Shown: piece by piece, positions 17,603 through 25,908 of the stretch
Layout of the letters: every line of letters starts with the position of its first letter
Position numbering within the stretch: position 1 is the stretch's first letter
Source: an uncultured Clostridia bacterium
Lineage (GTDB): Bacteria > Bacillota > Clostridia > TANB77 > CAG-508
Reading direction: 5' to 3'
Assembly: GCA_947628215.1 (NCBI GenBank)
Contig: CANQYZ010000018.1
Span: 1 to 33,688 of the forward strand
DNA length: 33,688 nucleotides
Notes under the pieces: generated by a model
Told to the model about the DNA's origin: nothing
Databases searched by the model: none
The model's input: the letters and a program-made list of their open reading frames with translations, nothing else
Made by a program: the position numbers and the translations under genes

Positions 17603-18434
17603 TCAACTTATACTTTTTCTTTCAAATATAAATATTCCTAATGTGTTTATGATTAAAATAAGTGTAATTGAATATACTGGAAAAGTTTTAATATCATCAT
17701 AATCTAAATTTAAAATATTACTTGCTTGACCTACTGGATTTAATAAATATAATACCTTTGAAAATTTTACTATTTTATCTCCTGGATATTCATAATTTAT
17801 AGTTTTGTATTCTGTATATTTTCCATTATCATAATAGTCTCTAACAATATTATATGGCTTAGCATAAGCAATTCCGTGATAATGATGATGCAAGCAAAAA
17901 CATAATAATAAATGTAAAAAATGATATTATTTCAGATACTGTGATTTCTTTAATAATCATTGCTATGAAATTAAAGATTGACGTATAAGCAATTATGATT
18001 AATAAAGTATTTAATATCGCAAATAAAAAGTTTGTAGTAAAAATTTCTAAACCGTTTAATTTAAATATAGAAACTCCAACTAAAGAAACTAAAATAATAT
18101 AAATTATTTCTCCTAAAAAAGATGCAATTATACAAGTTAATAAGTTTGATAAATATATATTTTTTCTTTTATGTCCTGGTATAATCTTATTTTTTATAAT
18201 TCCATCAGAATATTCTCTTCCTACAAAAAGACTAACAAAAATACAAATAAAAAGTCCTATCATGATTATAAAATTATTTATTAGCTTTTCTAAAGATATA
18301 TTTTCTAGTTCTGGATTATTTAAGTTTAAAAATAATAAATAAATCACAGTAGAACCAAAACATATTCCTATGAATATATAAAATATATTAGATTTTTTTA
18401 ATCTATAAAGATTAGCTTTTAATAATTTAAGCAT
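17603..18434 (-). CDS. ABC-2-type permease, with one CGGA recoding site
   Basis: 276 residues after recoding, with six hydrophobic segments: 'SNIFYIFIGICFGSTVIYLL' first, 'SFFTFIIMFLLASSLSGIAY' around the shift, and 'VYSITLILIINTLGIFIFE' last. This fits the permease of bacitracin/lantibiotic-type efflux systems. The CGGA at 17873-17876 gives G187; triplet reading ends six codons later and loses the last helix. Start ATG 18434 is eight bases from GGAGG and overlaps the end of the ATPase gene. It works with the ATPase at 18427-19342. Confidence 0.87.
17873..17876 (-). other. CGGA +1 recoding site in the ABC-2 permease
   Basis: TCA-CGGA-ATT gives S-G-I at the end of the fifth membrane segment ('ASSLSGIAYAKPYN'). 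Confidence 0.85.
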
Positions 18435-19342
18435 CACTTACACCTCCAATCAAATTAATAAAATAATTTTCTAAAGACTCCTCTACTTCTTTAAAATTAT
18501 TTATGTCACAGTTTTGATTTGAAAGTGCAATTGCAAGTTCAGTAATGTTTATCTTGTCATAAATATTTATCTTTTTATCTGATATTACTTCATAATTAAA
18601 TCCCATTTTTTCAAAGTATTTAACAGCTTCATCTACATTTGATACTTCTATTTCAATTCTTCTTTTGCTTTCTTTTTTTATTTCCTCTTTACTTATTTCT
18701 TTTATTATTTTTCCTTTATTTATAAATCCATAATTAGTAGCAATTTTAGATAATTCATCTAAATAATGGCTTGATATTAAAAAAGTTATTCCATTTTCTT
18801 TATTTAATTTTAATATTAATTCTCTTATTTCAATTATTCCTTGTGGATCTATTCCATTTATTGGTTCGTCTAAAATTAAAAAATCTGGATTTCCAACAAG
18901 TGATATTCCTATCCCAAGTCTTTGTTTCATTCCTAAAGATAAGTGCTTTGCTTTATCTTTTGAATTATCTTTTAATCCAATTGTCTCTAGTATTTCTTCT
19001 AGTCCATCATACTCTGGAAGTCCTATAATCTTATATTGATATTTTAAATTTTCTTCTACTGTCATTTCTTGTGATATAGCTACTTTTTCTATAATAGCAC
19101 TTATTCTTTTTCTCTCATCTAAAATATTTTTATCTTTATAATGCACACCATATAAGCTATATTCACCAGAAGATGGTCTTTGAAGTCCAGAAATTACTCT
19201 AATTAAAGTTGTTTTTCCGAGCACCATTTTTTCCAATTAGTCCATAAATTTCGCCTTTTTTTATATGCATACTTAGGTTTTTCAGTATCTTTTTATTTCC
19301 ATAATTTTTCTCAAGTTTCTTTGCTTCTAAAACATATTCCAT
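18427..19342 (-). CDS. ABC transporter ATPase, bacitracin/lantibiotic type, with one CGGA recoding site
   Basis: 304 residues after recoding. It starts 'MEYVLEAKKLEKNYGNKKI' at ATG 19342 with AGGAG upstream. Walker A is 'GKNGAGKTT' (with G42 from CGGA), signature 'LSLGMKQRLG', Walker B 'PDFLILDEPINGIDPQG' and H-loop 'LISSHYLDELS'. The ~80-residue C-terminal extension is typical of BcrA/lantibiotic-immunity ATPases. Triplet reading would separate the first 41 residues from the rest and destroy the P-loop. It overlaps the permease start by eight bases. Confidence 0.92.
19216..19219 (-). other. CGGA +1 recoding site inside Walker A (BcrA-type ATPase)
   Basis: GCT-CGGA-AAA gives A-G-K in 'GKNGAGKTT'. 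This is the same P-loop position as in the MacB-like gene, in an unrelated gene with different flanking codons. Confidence 0.92.
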
Positions 19343-19430
19343 ACTTGAAATCTCCTTTCTTATAGAAAGATTTTATACAAAAAACTTTAAGAAAATAGTT
19401 AATAAAAAGTTAATATTTAGTAAAAATTAT

Positions 19431-20096
19431 TTAGCACATTTTAAATCCTATTCCCCATACAGATTCAATATATTCTACACTTGTTACTTTTCTAATCTTT
19501 TTCCTTAAATTACTTATATGAACTTTTAGAGAATTTTCATCTCCATCTTCTGTGTCTTCATTTATTAAATCAAGTAAATTGGATTTAGTTACTACTTTTC
19601 CGTTATGTAGCAACAGTTGCTTTAAAATTGCAAATTCAGTTTTTGTAAGTATTATTTTCTGTTTTTTTATAAAAACTTCTCTAGTATCTTTATCTAATAA
19701 AATATCTTTATATTCTATTTTGTTTTTATCATACATTTCTTTATTTTCATTTATTCTAAGTTGTACTTTTATTCTTGCAAGTAGTTCATCTTTTTCAAAA
19801 GGTTTTGTTATATAATCATTTGCACCTAAAAGAAGATTACTTACTTTATCTTCATTTGATACTTTCGCACTTATTACTATGATTGGGATGTTTTTTACTT
19901 TTTTTATAATCTCTTCACCATTTACTCCTGGAAGCATTAAATCTAATAATATTAAATCTACATTTTCTTTTTCTAATATCATTAGTCCTTCTGTTCCAGA
20001 ATAACTATCAAGTATTTTATATTCTTCTTTTTTCAATATTTCTTTTATCATATTATGAATATCTACATCATCTTCTATAATAAGTATTGTTTTCAT
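19431..20096 (-). CDS. OmpR/PhoB-family response regulator
   Basis: 221 residues. The receiver domain has 'ILIIEDDVDIHNMI' (acidic pocket), phospho-acceptor D52 in 'LILLDLMLPGVNGEE', the conserved Ser/Thr region 'IPIIVISAK' and Lys in 'ITKPFEKDELLAR'. The C-terminal winged helix ends 'KVHISNLRKKIRKV' and 'YIESVWGIGFKM'. First gene of the operon that continues with the ABC ATPase, permease and kinase, so it probably activates that operon when the peptide or envelope signal is sensed. GGAG lies eight bases before ATG 20096. Confidence 0.93.
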   Translation of the reverse strand: MKTILIIEDDVDIHNMIKEILKKEEYKILDSYSGTEGLMILEKENVDLILLDLMLPGVNGEEIIKKVKNIPIIVISAKVSNEDKVSNLLLGANDYITKPFEKDELLARIKVQLRINENKEMYDKNKIEYKDILLDKDTREVFIKKQKIILTKTEFAILKQLLLHNGKVVTKSNLLDLINEDTEDGDENSLKVHISNLRKKIRKVTSVEYIESVWGIGFKMC

Positions 20097-20170
20097 TTCA
20101 AACTACTCCATATAAAATTTTCTTTATATTATCAAAATTTTCCATTCATTTCAACAGTACTTTTGGGCAT

Positions 20171-20198
20171 AAAAAATGCTCCGTGGTTAGCCGGAGCA
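20171..20198 (-). terminator. GC-rich terminator of the foreign gene
   Basis: TGCTCCG / CGGAGCA stem with an eight-base loop, then minus-strand T6. It is more GC-rich than every other terminator here and matches the composition of its gene. Confidence 0.8.
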
Positions 20199-20202
20199 CT
20201 AC

Positions 20203-20472
20203 TTAAATTTGGATCTGCCTCGATATGTCAGAGAGCACTGTCGTCTGGTTAATCCAAAGGCTGTTATCCGTGAAATGATACACCTTTTTTCCATCAAACG
20301 TGCAAAACTCAATATCGTAAGACAAATCAGTACTTTTGTTACTTGTGTAATCATAAAGCGCCTCCGCAAGTTCATAGATCGTTACTTGCCGGCAAGCAAT
20401 GACCTTCATCTTAATAGCAGAATCACTTTCGCTATAAGATACTTCGATGATGAAATCATCTTCTAGTTTCAT
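20203..20472 (-). CDS. small hypothetical protein, probably foreign; carries an in-frame CGG without a shift
   Basis: 89 residues, no family recognised. It is higher in GC than the surroundings and uses codons the neighbours rarely use (ACG, GCG, CTC, AGG, GAG, CAG). The start ATG 20472 is seven bases from AGGAG. CGG at 20389-20391 lies in 'VIACRQVTIYELAEAL' and the frame continues normally as arginine. If the host read CGGC as one glycine, a stop (TAA) would follow two codons later, leaving about 29 residues. With its own terminator and sharp composition borders (about 20150-20520) it looks recently acquired. Confidence 0.7.
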   Translation of the reverse strand: MKLEDDFIIEVSYSESDSAIKMKVIACRQVTIYELAEALYDYTSNKSTDLSYDIEFCTFDGKKVYHFTDNSLWINQTTVLSDISRQIQI

Positions 20473-20586
20473 ATTCATTCTCCTTTCGGAATAGTCTGCT
20501 AACCCAGACCTGAATAAAAAGATTATATCACAGATTATTCTTATTTTCAATTTTATGTAAATCTAATATAATTTTTCTTTATCTAT

Positions 20587-20613
20587 AAAAAAAGTGTAGC
20601 AAAGCTACACTTT
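20587..20613 (-). terminator. terminator of the 21508-20632 operon
   Basis: AAAGTGTAG / CTACACTTT perfect stem with a five-base loop and a minus-strand T7 run, 19 bases after the stop codon. Confidence 0.8.
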
Positions 20614-20631
20614 AAATTATCTTATTCTTTA

Positions 20632-21006
20632 TTAGTATTCTCCATTTTCTTCAAATTCTTCTACTCCATATACAAGCTCAATTACAAATTCTGAAATTTC
20701 TTCATCACTAGATTTATATTTTATTTTTTCTTTTAAATCATCTATTTCTTCTTTTTCTAAAGTTTTTACTAACTTATAATTTTCTTCATGATCTGGTTCT
20801 TCAACTTCTAAATCTTCATAAACGTCGCCATTTGAATAAATTTTTACGCCTCTACTACCCATTGCAAAATAATATCTTGTAGAAAATATTTCTTCATTTT
20901 TAGTATTTTTACTATCTTTTCCTTTATTATTAAAGATAACCATAATTGCAACTACAGTAGCAATTACTAATATAATTATAGTTATTAATATAGCTGTCTT
21001 TTTCAT
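20632..21006 (-). CDS. membrane-anchored hypothetical protein
   Basis: 124 residues. The N-terminal anchor 'KKTAILITIIILVIATVVAI' is followed by an extracytoplasmic, acidic domain with 'YYFAMGSRGVKIYSNGDVYE', whose strand pattern is common in small Bacillota exported proteins. The start at 21006 is set by AGGAG. It is 10 bases downstream of the PepSY gene and probably cotranscribed. Function unknown. Confidence 0.6.
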   Translation of the reverse strand: MKKTAILITIIILVIATVVAIMVIFNNKGKDSKNTKNEEIFSTRYYFAMGSRGVKIYSNGDVYEDLEVEEPDHEENYKLVKTLEKEEIDDLKEKIKYKSSDEEISEFVIELVYGVEEFEENGEY

Positions 21007-21016
21007 ATACTCTCCT

Positions 21017-21508
21017 TTAGTCTCTTTCTTTAAATGAATATACAATTTCACCTGTATCATCACTTATATAATATTCATATTCGTGTCTATCATATTTGAA
21101 ATCAATTTCATAAACATTTTTTCCATATTTAAAATCTTTGTCTACTTCTAGTTCTAAAACATCTTCTCTTTTTATATTTAAATCTTTAAATGCAATTTCA
21201 ATAGCTTGTTCTCTTGATATTAATTTAGCTTCTAAATCAGTAGTATTTTCATTTGTAACATTTTCTGTAGCATTTGTATTTTCTACTACTTCGCCTGCTC
21301 CATTTTCTACTAAAATATTTTCTAAAGTAGACTCGTTCTCATAGCCATTTTCTATGTAAACATTTTCTTGTGGTTTATTTTCTGTTTCAACTTTTTCTTG
21401 TTCTTTATAGTCTTTAACTAAAAACATGATAACTACGCCTAAAAGTAATATTATTATAATAAGTAATAATATTATAATTCCCTTAAAAAATCCTTTATTT
21501 TCTTCCAT
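21017..21508 (-). CDS. PepSY-domain membrane-anchored protein
   Basis: 163 residues. A strong N-terminal membrane helix (residues ~8-27, 'IIILLLIIIILLLGVVIMFL') is followed by a low-complexity Glu/Asn/Thr linker and a C-terminal PepSY domain (about 95-163): 'LISREQAIEIAFKDLNIKRE' and 'YEYYISDDTGEIVYSFKE'. PepSY domains are thought to inhibit or modulate extracellular proteases. Start ATG 21508 has AAGGAG upstream. Confidence 0.75.
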   Translation of the reverse strand: MEENKGFFKGIIILLLIIIILLLGVVIMFLVKDYKEQEKVETENKPQENVYIENGYENESTLENILVENGAGEVVENTNATENVTNENTTDLEAKLISREQAIEIAFKDLNIKREDVLELEVDKDFKYGKNVYEIDFKYDRHEYEYYISDDTGEIVYSFKERD

Positions 21509-21617
21509 AATATTTTTTCTCCTTATTTTTATCAAATACATTTTACCATAAAAGTATTTGATTTAAAGTAATTTTTTATATATTTTTTCATATAATTTTA
21601 ATTTTCTTATTTAGTGG

Positions 21618-21623
21618 TATAAT
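21618..21623 (+). promoter_or_regulatory. -10 box for the Mg2+ P-type ATPase gene
   Basis: TATAAT, 21 bases before the ATG, with AGGAGG between. The -35 region is poor and AT-rich, and I see no M-box-type Mg2+ riboswitch in the ~100-base leader region. Confidence 0.5.
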
Positions 21624-21644
21624 ATTTTTTAGGAGGTTTAAAAA

Positions 21645-24253
21645 ATGGCAAATAATAAAGATGATGTGGATGTGCAAAAATTATATGGAAAAGAATGTAC
21701 ACTATCTAAAGAAGAATTTTTAAAAGAATTTGGATATTCAGAAAATGGATTAAGTAGTAAAAAAGCTGCTGAAGGCATTGAAAAGTATGGTCCAAATGAA
21801 ATTTCAAGTAGTAAGCCTAAAAAATGGTATCACTATCTTTTAGCAAGCTTACTTTCACCATTTAATTGTATATTAATTGGAATAGTATTTATACTTTTAT
21901 ACACAGATGTTTATTTAGCATCTACTCCAAGTTATGCAAATATTATTGTTATTTTAGTTTTAGTTGCTGCAAGTACCTTTTTAGAGTTCTTTCAAGAATA
22001 TCGTTCAAATAAGGCTGCTGAGAAGCTTAAAAGTTTAGTTGCTACTAATGCTATAGTACTTAGAAATGGTAAAGAACGTCGTATTCCTATAAAAGAGATT
22101 GTTTTAGGAGATGTAGTAATGCTCTCTGCACGGAAGTATGATTCCGGCAGATTTAAGAATTATAGAAGCTACTGATCTTTATGTTGGAGAATCTTCCCTA
22201 ACAGGAGAATCTGAAGCTGTTCAAAAAATGCCAGAGTCTGAACTTAAATTTGATGACATCTCTAGTATTTCAGATTTAGATACAATTTGTTTTATGGGAA
22301 CTAATGTTACATCACGGAAGTGCAAAAGGAATTGTAATTAAAACATCAGATAATACTTATCTTGGAAAAATATCACATACTTTAACAAACACAAAACCAA
22401 AAACTTCTTTTGAAACAGGAATTGAAAATATAAGTAGACTTTTAATACATTTTATGGTTGTAATTGTTCCAATAGTATTTTTATTAAATGCTTGGAAACA
22501 TGATTCTATAACAGCATTTACTTTTGCAGTAGCAATTGCAATATGTATTACTCCACTTTTACTTCCAGTTATTTTATCTTCTTCTCTTTCAAAAGGCGCA
22601 GTAAATATGTCTAAGAAGAAAACTATTGTAAAAAAATTAGATTCTATTCAAAGTTTTGGTTCAATGAATATTTTATGTACTGACAAAACTGGAACTTTAA
22701 CAGAAGATAAAATAGTTCTAGAAAAATATTTAGACATAGAAGGAAATGAAGATGCTCGTATTTTAAAACATGCTTTTTTAAATTCTTATTTTCAGACAGG
22801 ACTTAAAGGAAATATAGATGCAGCCGTAATTACAAGAGCAAATAAAAATGGTATGGAAGATTTAAAAGATAAATACAAAAAAATAGATGAAATACCATTT
22901 GATTTTTCTCGTAGAAGATTATCTGTAATTTTAGATGATGGAAAAAAGAAACAGATGATAACTAAAGGTGCTGTTGAAGAAATATTAAATATATGTACTT
23001 TAGTAGATTTAAAAGGAGAAGTATCTCCTATTACAAGACAAATTAAATCAAACATATTAAAAATTAGTAAAAGCTTAAACGAAGAAGGATTTAGAGTAAT
23101 TGCAGTATGTCAAAAAAATGATATAAATGATATTAAAAAATTCGATGTTTCTACAGAATGTAATATGGTTCTTTTAGGATTCATTGGGTTCTTAGATCCA
23201 CCAAAAGAAAGTGCTAAAGAATCAATTGAAAAATTAAATAAAGCTGGTATTCGTGTAATAGTTTTAACTGGAGACAATGTTGAAGTTACAAAATGTGTAT
23301 GTGACAAAGTAGGAATAAATTCAAAAGAAATTATAGTCGGAAGTGAAATTGACAAATTAACAGACCTTGCACTTTTAAGACATTTAAAACGTACTAATAT
23401 ATTTGCAAAATTGTCTCCAATTCAAAAAGCAAGAGTTGTAAGACTTTTAAAAGCTTCTGGAAATACTGTAGGATATATGGGTGATGGAATAAATGATAGT
23501 CCTTCTCTTTTAAATTCTGATGTTGGTATTTCTGTAGATACTGCTGTAGACATAGCAAAAGAAGCTGCAGATATTATACTTCTTGAAAAAGATTTAAATG
23601 TATTATTAGACGGTGTTACAGAAGGAAGAAGAACTTTTGTAAATCTTATGAAATATATAAAAATGGCAACAAGTTTTAACTTTGGTGAAGTTTTATCAGT
23701 AATGATAGGAAGTGTAGTTTTACCATTTCTTCCAGAAACTCCTATACAACTTCTAGTAGAAGGACTTTTATATGACTTTGGTCAGATGACTCTTCCATTT
23801 GATAATGTAGATAATGAAACACTTCAAAAGCCAAAAAAATTAGATATTAATAGTTTAAAAAAGTTTATGTTTTTCATGGGACCACTTAGTTCTCTTTTTG
23901 ATATAATCATATTTGCATTTATTTGGTTTGTATATGGCATAAAAAATGCTGCAACATTTCAAACAATTTGGTTTACTTATAGTATAATTTCTAACCTACT
24001 TGGACTTTATGTTATAAGAACTGCAAAAAATCCGCTTAAGAGTAGCAAAGCAAGTGCTTATGTATATTTATCTACAATAATTATAATAATTGCTTCATTA
24101 CTTGTTCCTTATACAATTTTAGGACAAGCAATTGGACTTGTTCCAATAGGCGGAACTATAATTATGCTTCTATTTGCAATTTCTTTTGCATATTGTATAG
24201 TTGCAAGTTTTGCTAAAAAAATATATATCAAAAAATATGGTGAATGGATTTAG
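21645..24253 (+). CDS. mgtA: Mg2+-transporting P-type ATPase (MgtA-like), with two CGGA recoding sites
   Basis: 868 residues after recoding. Actuator domain: '[20 protein letters not shown]', '[20 protein letters not shown]', '[13 protein letters not shown]'. Phosphorylation motif '[11 protein letters not shown]' (D346), hinge '[20 protein letters not shown]', and a C-terminal membrane region with '[20 protein letters not shown]' and '[15 protein letters not shown]', the distinctive MgtA/MgtB (P3B) segment. It should import Mg2+ at the cell membrane. The two CGGA sites (G163 in SAGSMIPAD, G224 in VTSGSAKG) both fall in the actuator domain. Triplet reading yields three fragments. Alternative substrate within the P3 group is possible. 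Confidence 0.9.
22131..22134 (+). other. CGGA +1 recoding site 1 in the P-type ATPase
   Basis: GCA-CGGA-AGT gives A-G-S before 'MIPADLR', the conserved 'aGD.iPaD' loop of P-type ATPases. Confidence 0.92.
22315..22318 (+). other. CGGA +1 recoding site 2 in the P-type ATPase
   Basis: TCA-CGGA-AGT gives S-G-S in '[15 protein letters not shown]', the conserved 'GT.v.sG.a.g.V' motif. Confidence 0.92.
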
Positions 24254-24278
24254 AAAAATTAAACTAGCTCATAAAAGT

Positions 24279-24317
24279 AAAAAGAGATTGCAATCGATAA
24301 AGTGTAATCTCTTTTTT
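24279..24317. terminator. bidirectional terminator between convergent genes
   Basis: AAAGAGATT / AATCTCTTT arms with T-rich runs on both sides, between the Mg2+ ATPase and phosphate permease stop codons. Confidence 0.75.
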
Positions 24318-24323
24318 ATCATT

Positions 24324-25315
24324 TTATAGAATATTCATTAAAATCTTCATAGTAAAAAAAGCTATAAAAATACATATTGGAAAAGTATAAATCCATGCCT
24401 TAAATATATCTATTACATTTTTAAAATTTACTTTCTTTCTACCATCTACAGAAGATACTATAGATATAGTTTTTACATGACTTGTACTTATTGGAATACC
24501 ATTTAAGCTTGAAAATAATAGTATTAGTATTGTAGAAAAATCACTAATTAATGCATCTTCATTTTCTAAGTAACTTATATTTTCTCCTAAATTCTCTACT
24601 ATTCTCTTTCCTCCTGTTGCAACTCCAACTAGCATTACTATTGATACTAATATTATTTCCCATATAAAATTTCTTGGTAAGATTTTTGAAGTAGCTTTGC
24701 TTTTTAGTAATATTTCAAAAGCTATAATTACACCAATAAATTTTTGACCATCCTGTGCCCCATGCATAAAAGATACTCCGCACATTGATATTATTTGTAA
24801 ATTTTTCTTTTTATTTTCATGTATCTTTTCTAATACTTTTCTTAAGCATCTATCTATTATTTTAGTAAAAATATAAGTTCCAATAATTGAAAAAGCAAGA
24901 CCGAACTATAACTTTAGCCCACTCCTCTATACTTATATTATTAATTTTCTCACACGCAAGCATTCCTCCTGTTATTCCAGCAATTAAACTATGAGTTTCA
25001 CTTGTTGGAATTCCAAATATAAGTGCTATATTGGAAAAAATAATTGTAGAAAAAATTGCAGAAAAAATAACAGATAAACCATTTATTTTATCTGACATGT
25101 CTATCATTGAAAACATAAAATCTGCTACAGAAAAATTAAAAATGCTCATAACAATTATTCCGTATCAAGTTAAAGATAGCACTTATAAAAGCTGCATTTT
25201 TAAACTTAAGTACTTTTGTACCAACAACTGTTGATATAGCATTTGGTGCATCTGTTAAAGCGTTTGTATATATTAAAAAAATTATAAGTATAAATACACT
25301 TAAATAAAAAAACAT
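24324..25315 (-). CDS. PiT-family inorganic phosphate permease, with two recoding sites (CGGA, CGGT)
   Basis: 329 residues after recoding. The family signature is present twice in inverted form: 'NALTDAPNAISTVVGTKVLK' near the N-terminus and 'SSLNGIPISTSHVKTISIVS' near the C-terminus. 'IFGIPTSETHSLIAGITGGM' and 'SFMHGAQDGQKFIGVI' complete it. It should import phosphate (as metal phosphate) using an ion gradient. The sites give G52 ('FNLIGIIVMS') and G138 ('KVIVGLAFSI'). Triplet reading gives separate fragments, none with both signatures. The start is ATG 25315. Convergent with the Mg2+ ATPase; magnesium and phosphate uptake are physiologically linked. Confidence 0.9.
24900..24903 (-). other. 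CGGT +1 recoding site 2 in the PiT permease
   Basis: GTT-CGGT-CTT gives V-G-L inside a membrane helix. Confidence 0.85.
25159..25162 (-). other. CGGA +1 recoding site 1 in the PiT permease
   Basis: ATA-CGGA-ATA gives I-G-I in the second membrane helix after the 'DAPNAIST' motif. Confidence 0.87.
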
Positions 25316-25347
25316 ACTATACCTTTCAAAGATATTTATATTTATTT

Positions 25348-25896
25348 TTATGTTCTATACATTCTTTTGTACAATTTATATGTTCTCATTACCTTTCTTA
25401 AGTACATATTTGTTTCTTTGAATGGTACTTTTTCTAAATTTGATCCATTTTTATTTATTCTATTTTCTTTTATCCATTTATCTACATTTCCTATTCCAGC
25501 ATTATAAGCAACTATTGCTATTTCTACATTTCCATCATATTTTTTTAGTAAATTCGATAAGTATTTTGTTCCTATTTGGATATTTACTTCTGGATTTTTT
25601 AAATTAATATTCTCTATTCCTATATCATTTCCTATTTCATCTGCTGTACTCTGAACTAATTGCATAAGTCCTATAGCATTTCTTTTAGAACTTATATCTT
25701 TATTAAAATTACTTTCTTCTTTAATAACTGCATATATTAGTTTTTCATCTACATTATATTTTTTTGAATATTTTTCGACGTATTCAGAATAAGATTTAGG
25801 ATATATTTTTTTAAGCATAAAAAATCCTAAGGCTATTACAGAAGCCATAATCATTAAAGTTACTATAATAGCCTTCCATAATCTTATTTTTTTCAA
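25348..25896 (-). CDS. membrane-anchored lytic transglycosylase (SLT domain)
   Basis: 182 residues. An N-terminal membrane anchor ('WKAIIVTLMIMASVIALGFF') is followed by a complete soluble-lytic-transglycosylase domain: 'YAVIKEESNFNKDISSKRNA' with catalytic E61, 'IGLMQLVQSTADEIG', 'NIQIGTKYLSNLLKKYDGN' and 'AIVAYNAGIGNVDKWI'. It cleaves peptidoglycan glycan strands to 1,6-anhydromuramic products outside the membrane. It lies 12 bases downstream of polA and is probably cotranscribed with it, a common arrangement in Clostridia. Confidence 0.93.
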   Translation of the reverse strand: MKKIRLWKAIIVTLMIMASVIALGFFMLKKIYPKSYSEYVEKYSKKYNVDEKLIYAVIKEESNFNKDISSKRNAIGLMQLVQSTADEIGNDIGIENINLKNPEVNIQIGTKYLSNLLKKYDGNVEIAIVAYNAGIGNVDKWIKENRINKNGSNLEKVPFKETNMYLRKVMRTYKLYKRMYRT

Positions 25897-25908
25897 ATCT
25901 ATTCTCCT

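Noticed and set aside
24770..24790. A third shift in the PiT permease at TGC-GGA
   Set aside because: The frame is continuous through ATG-TGC-GGA-GTA; the CGG there spans two codons.
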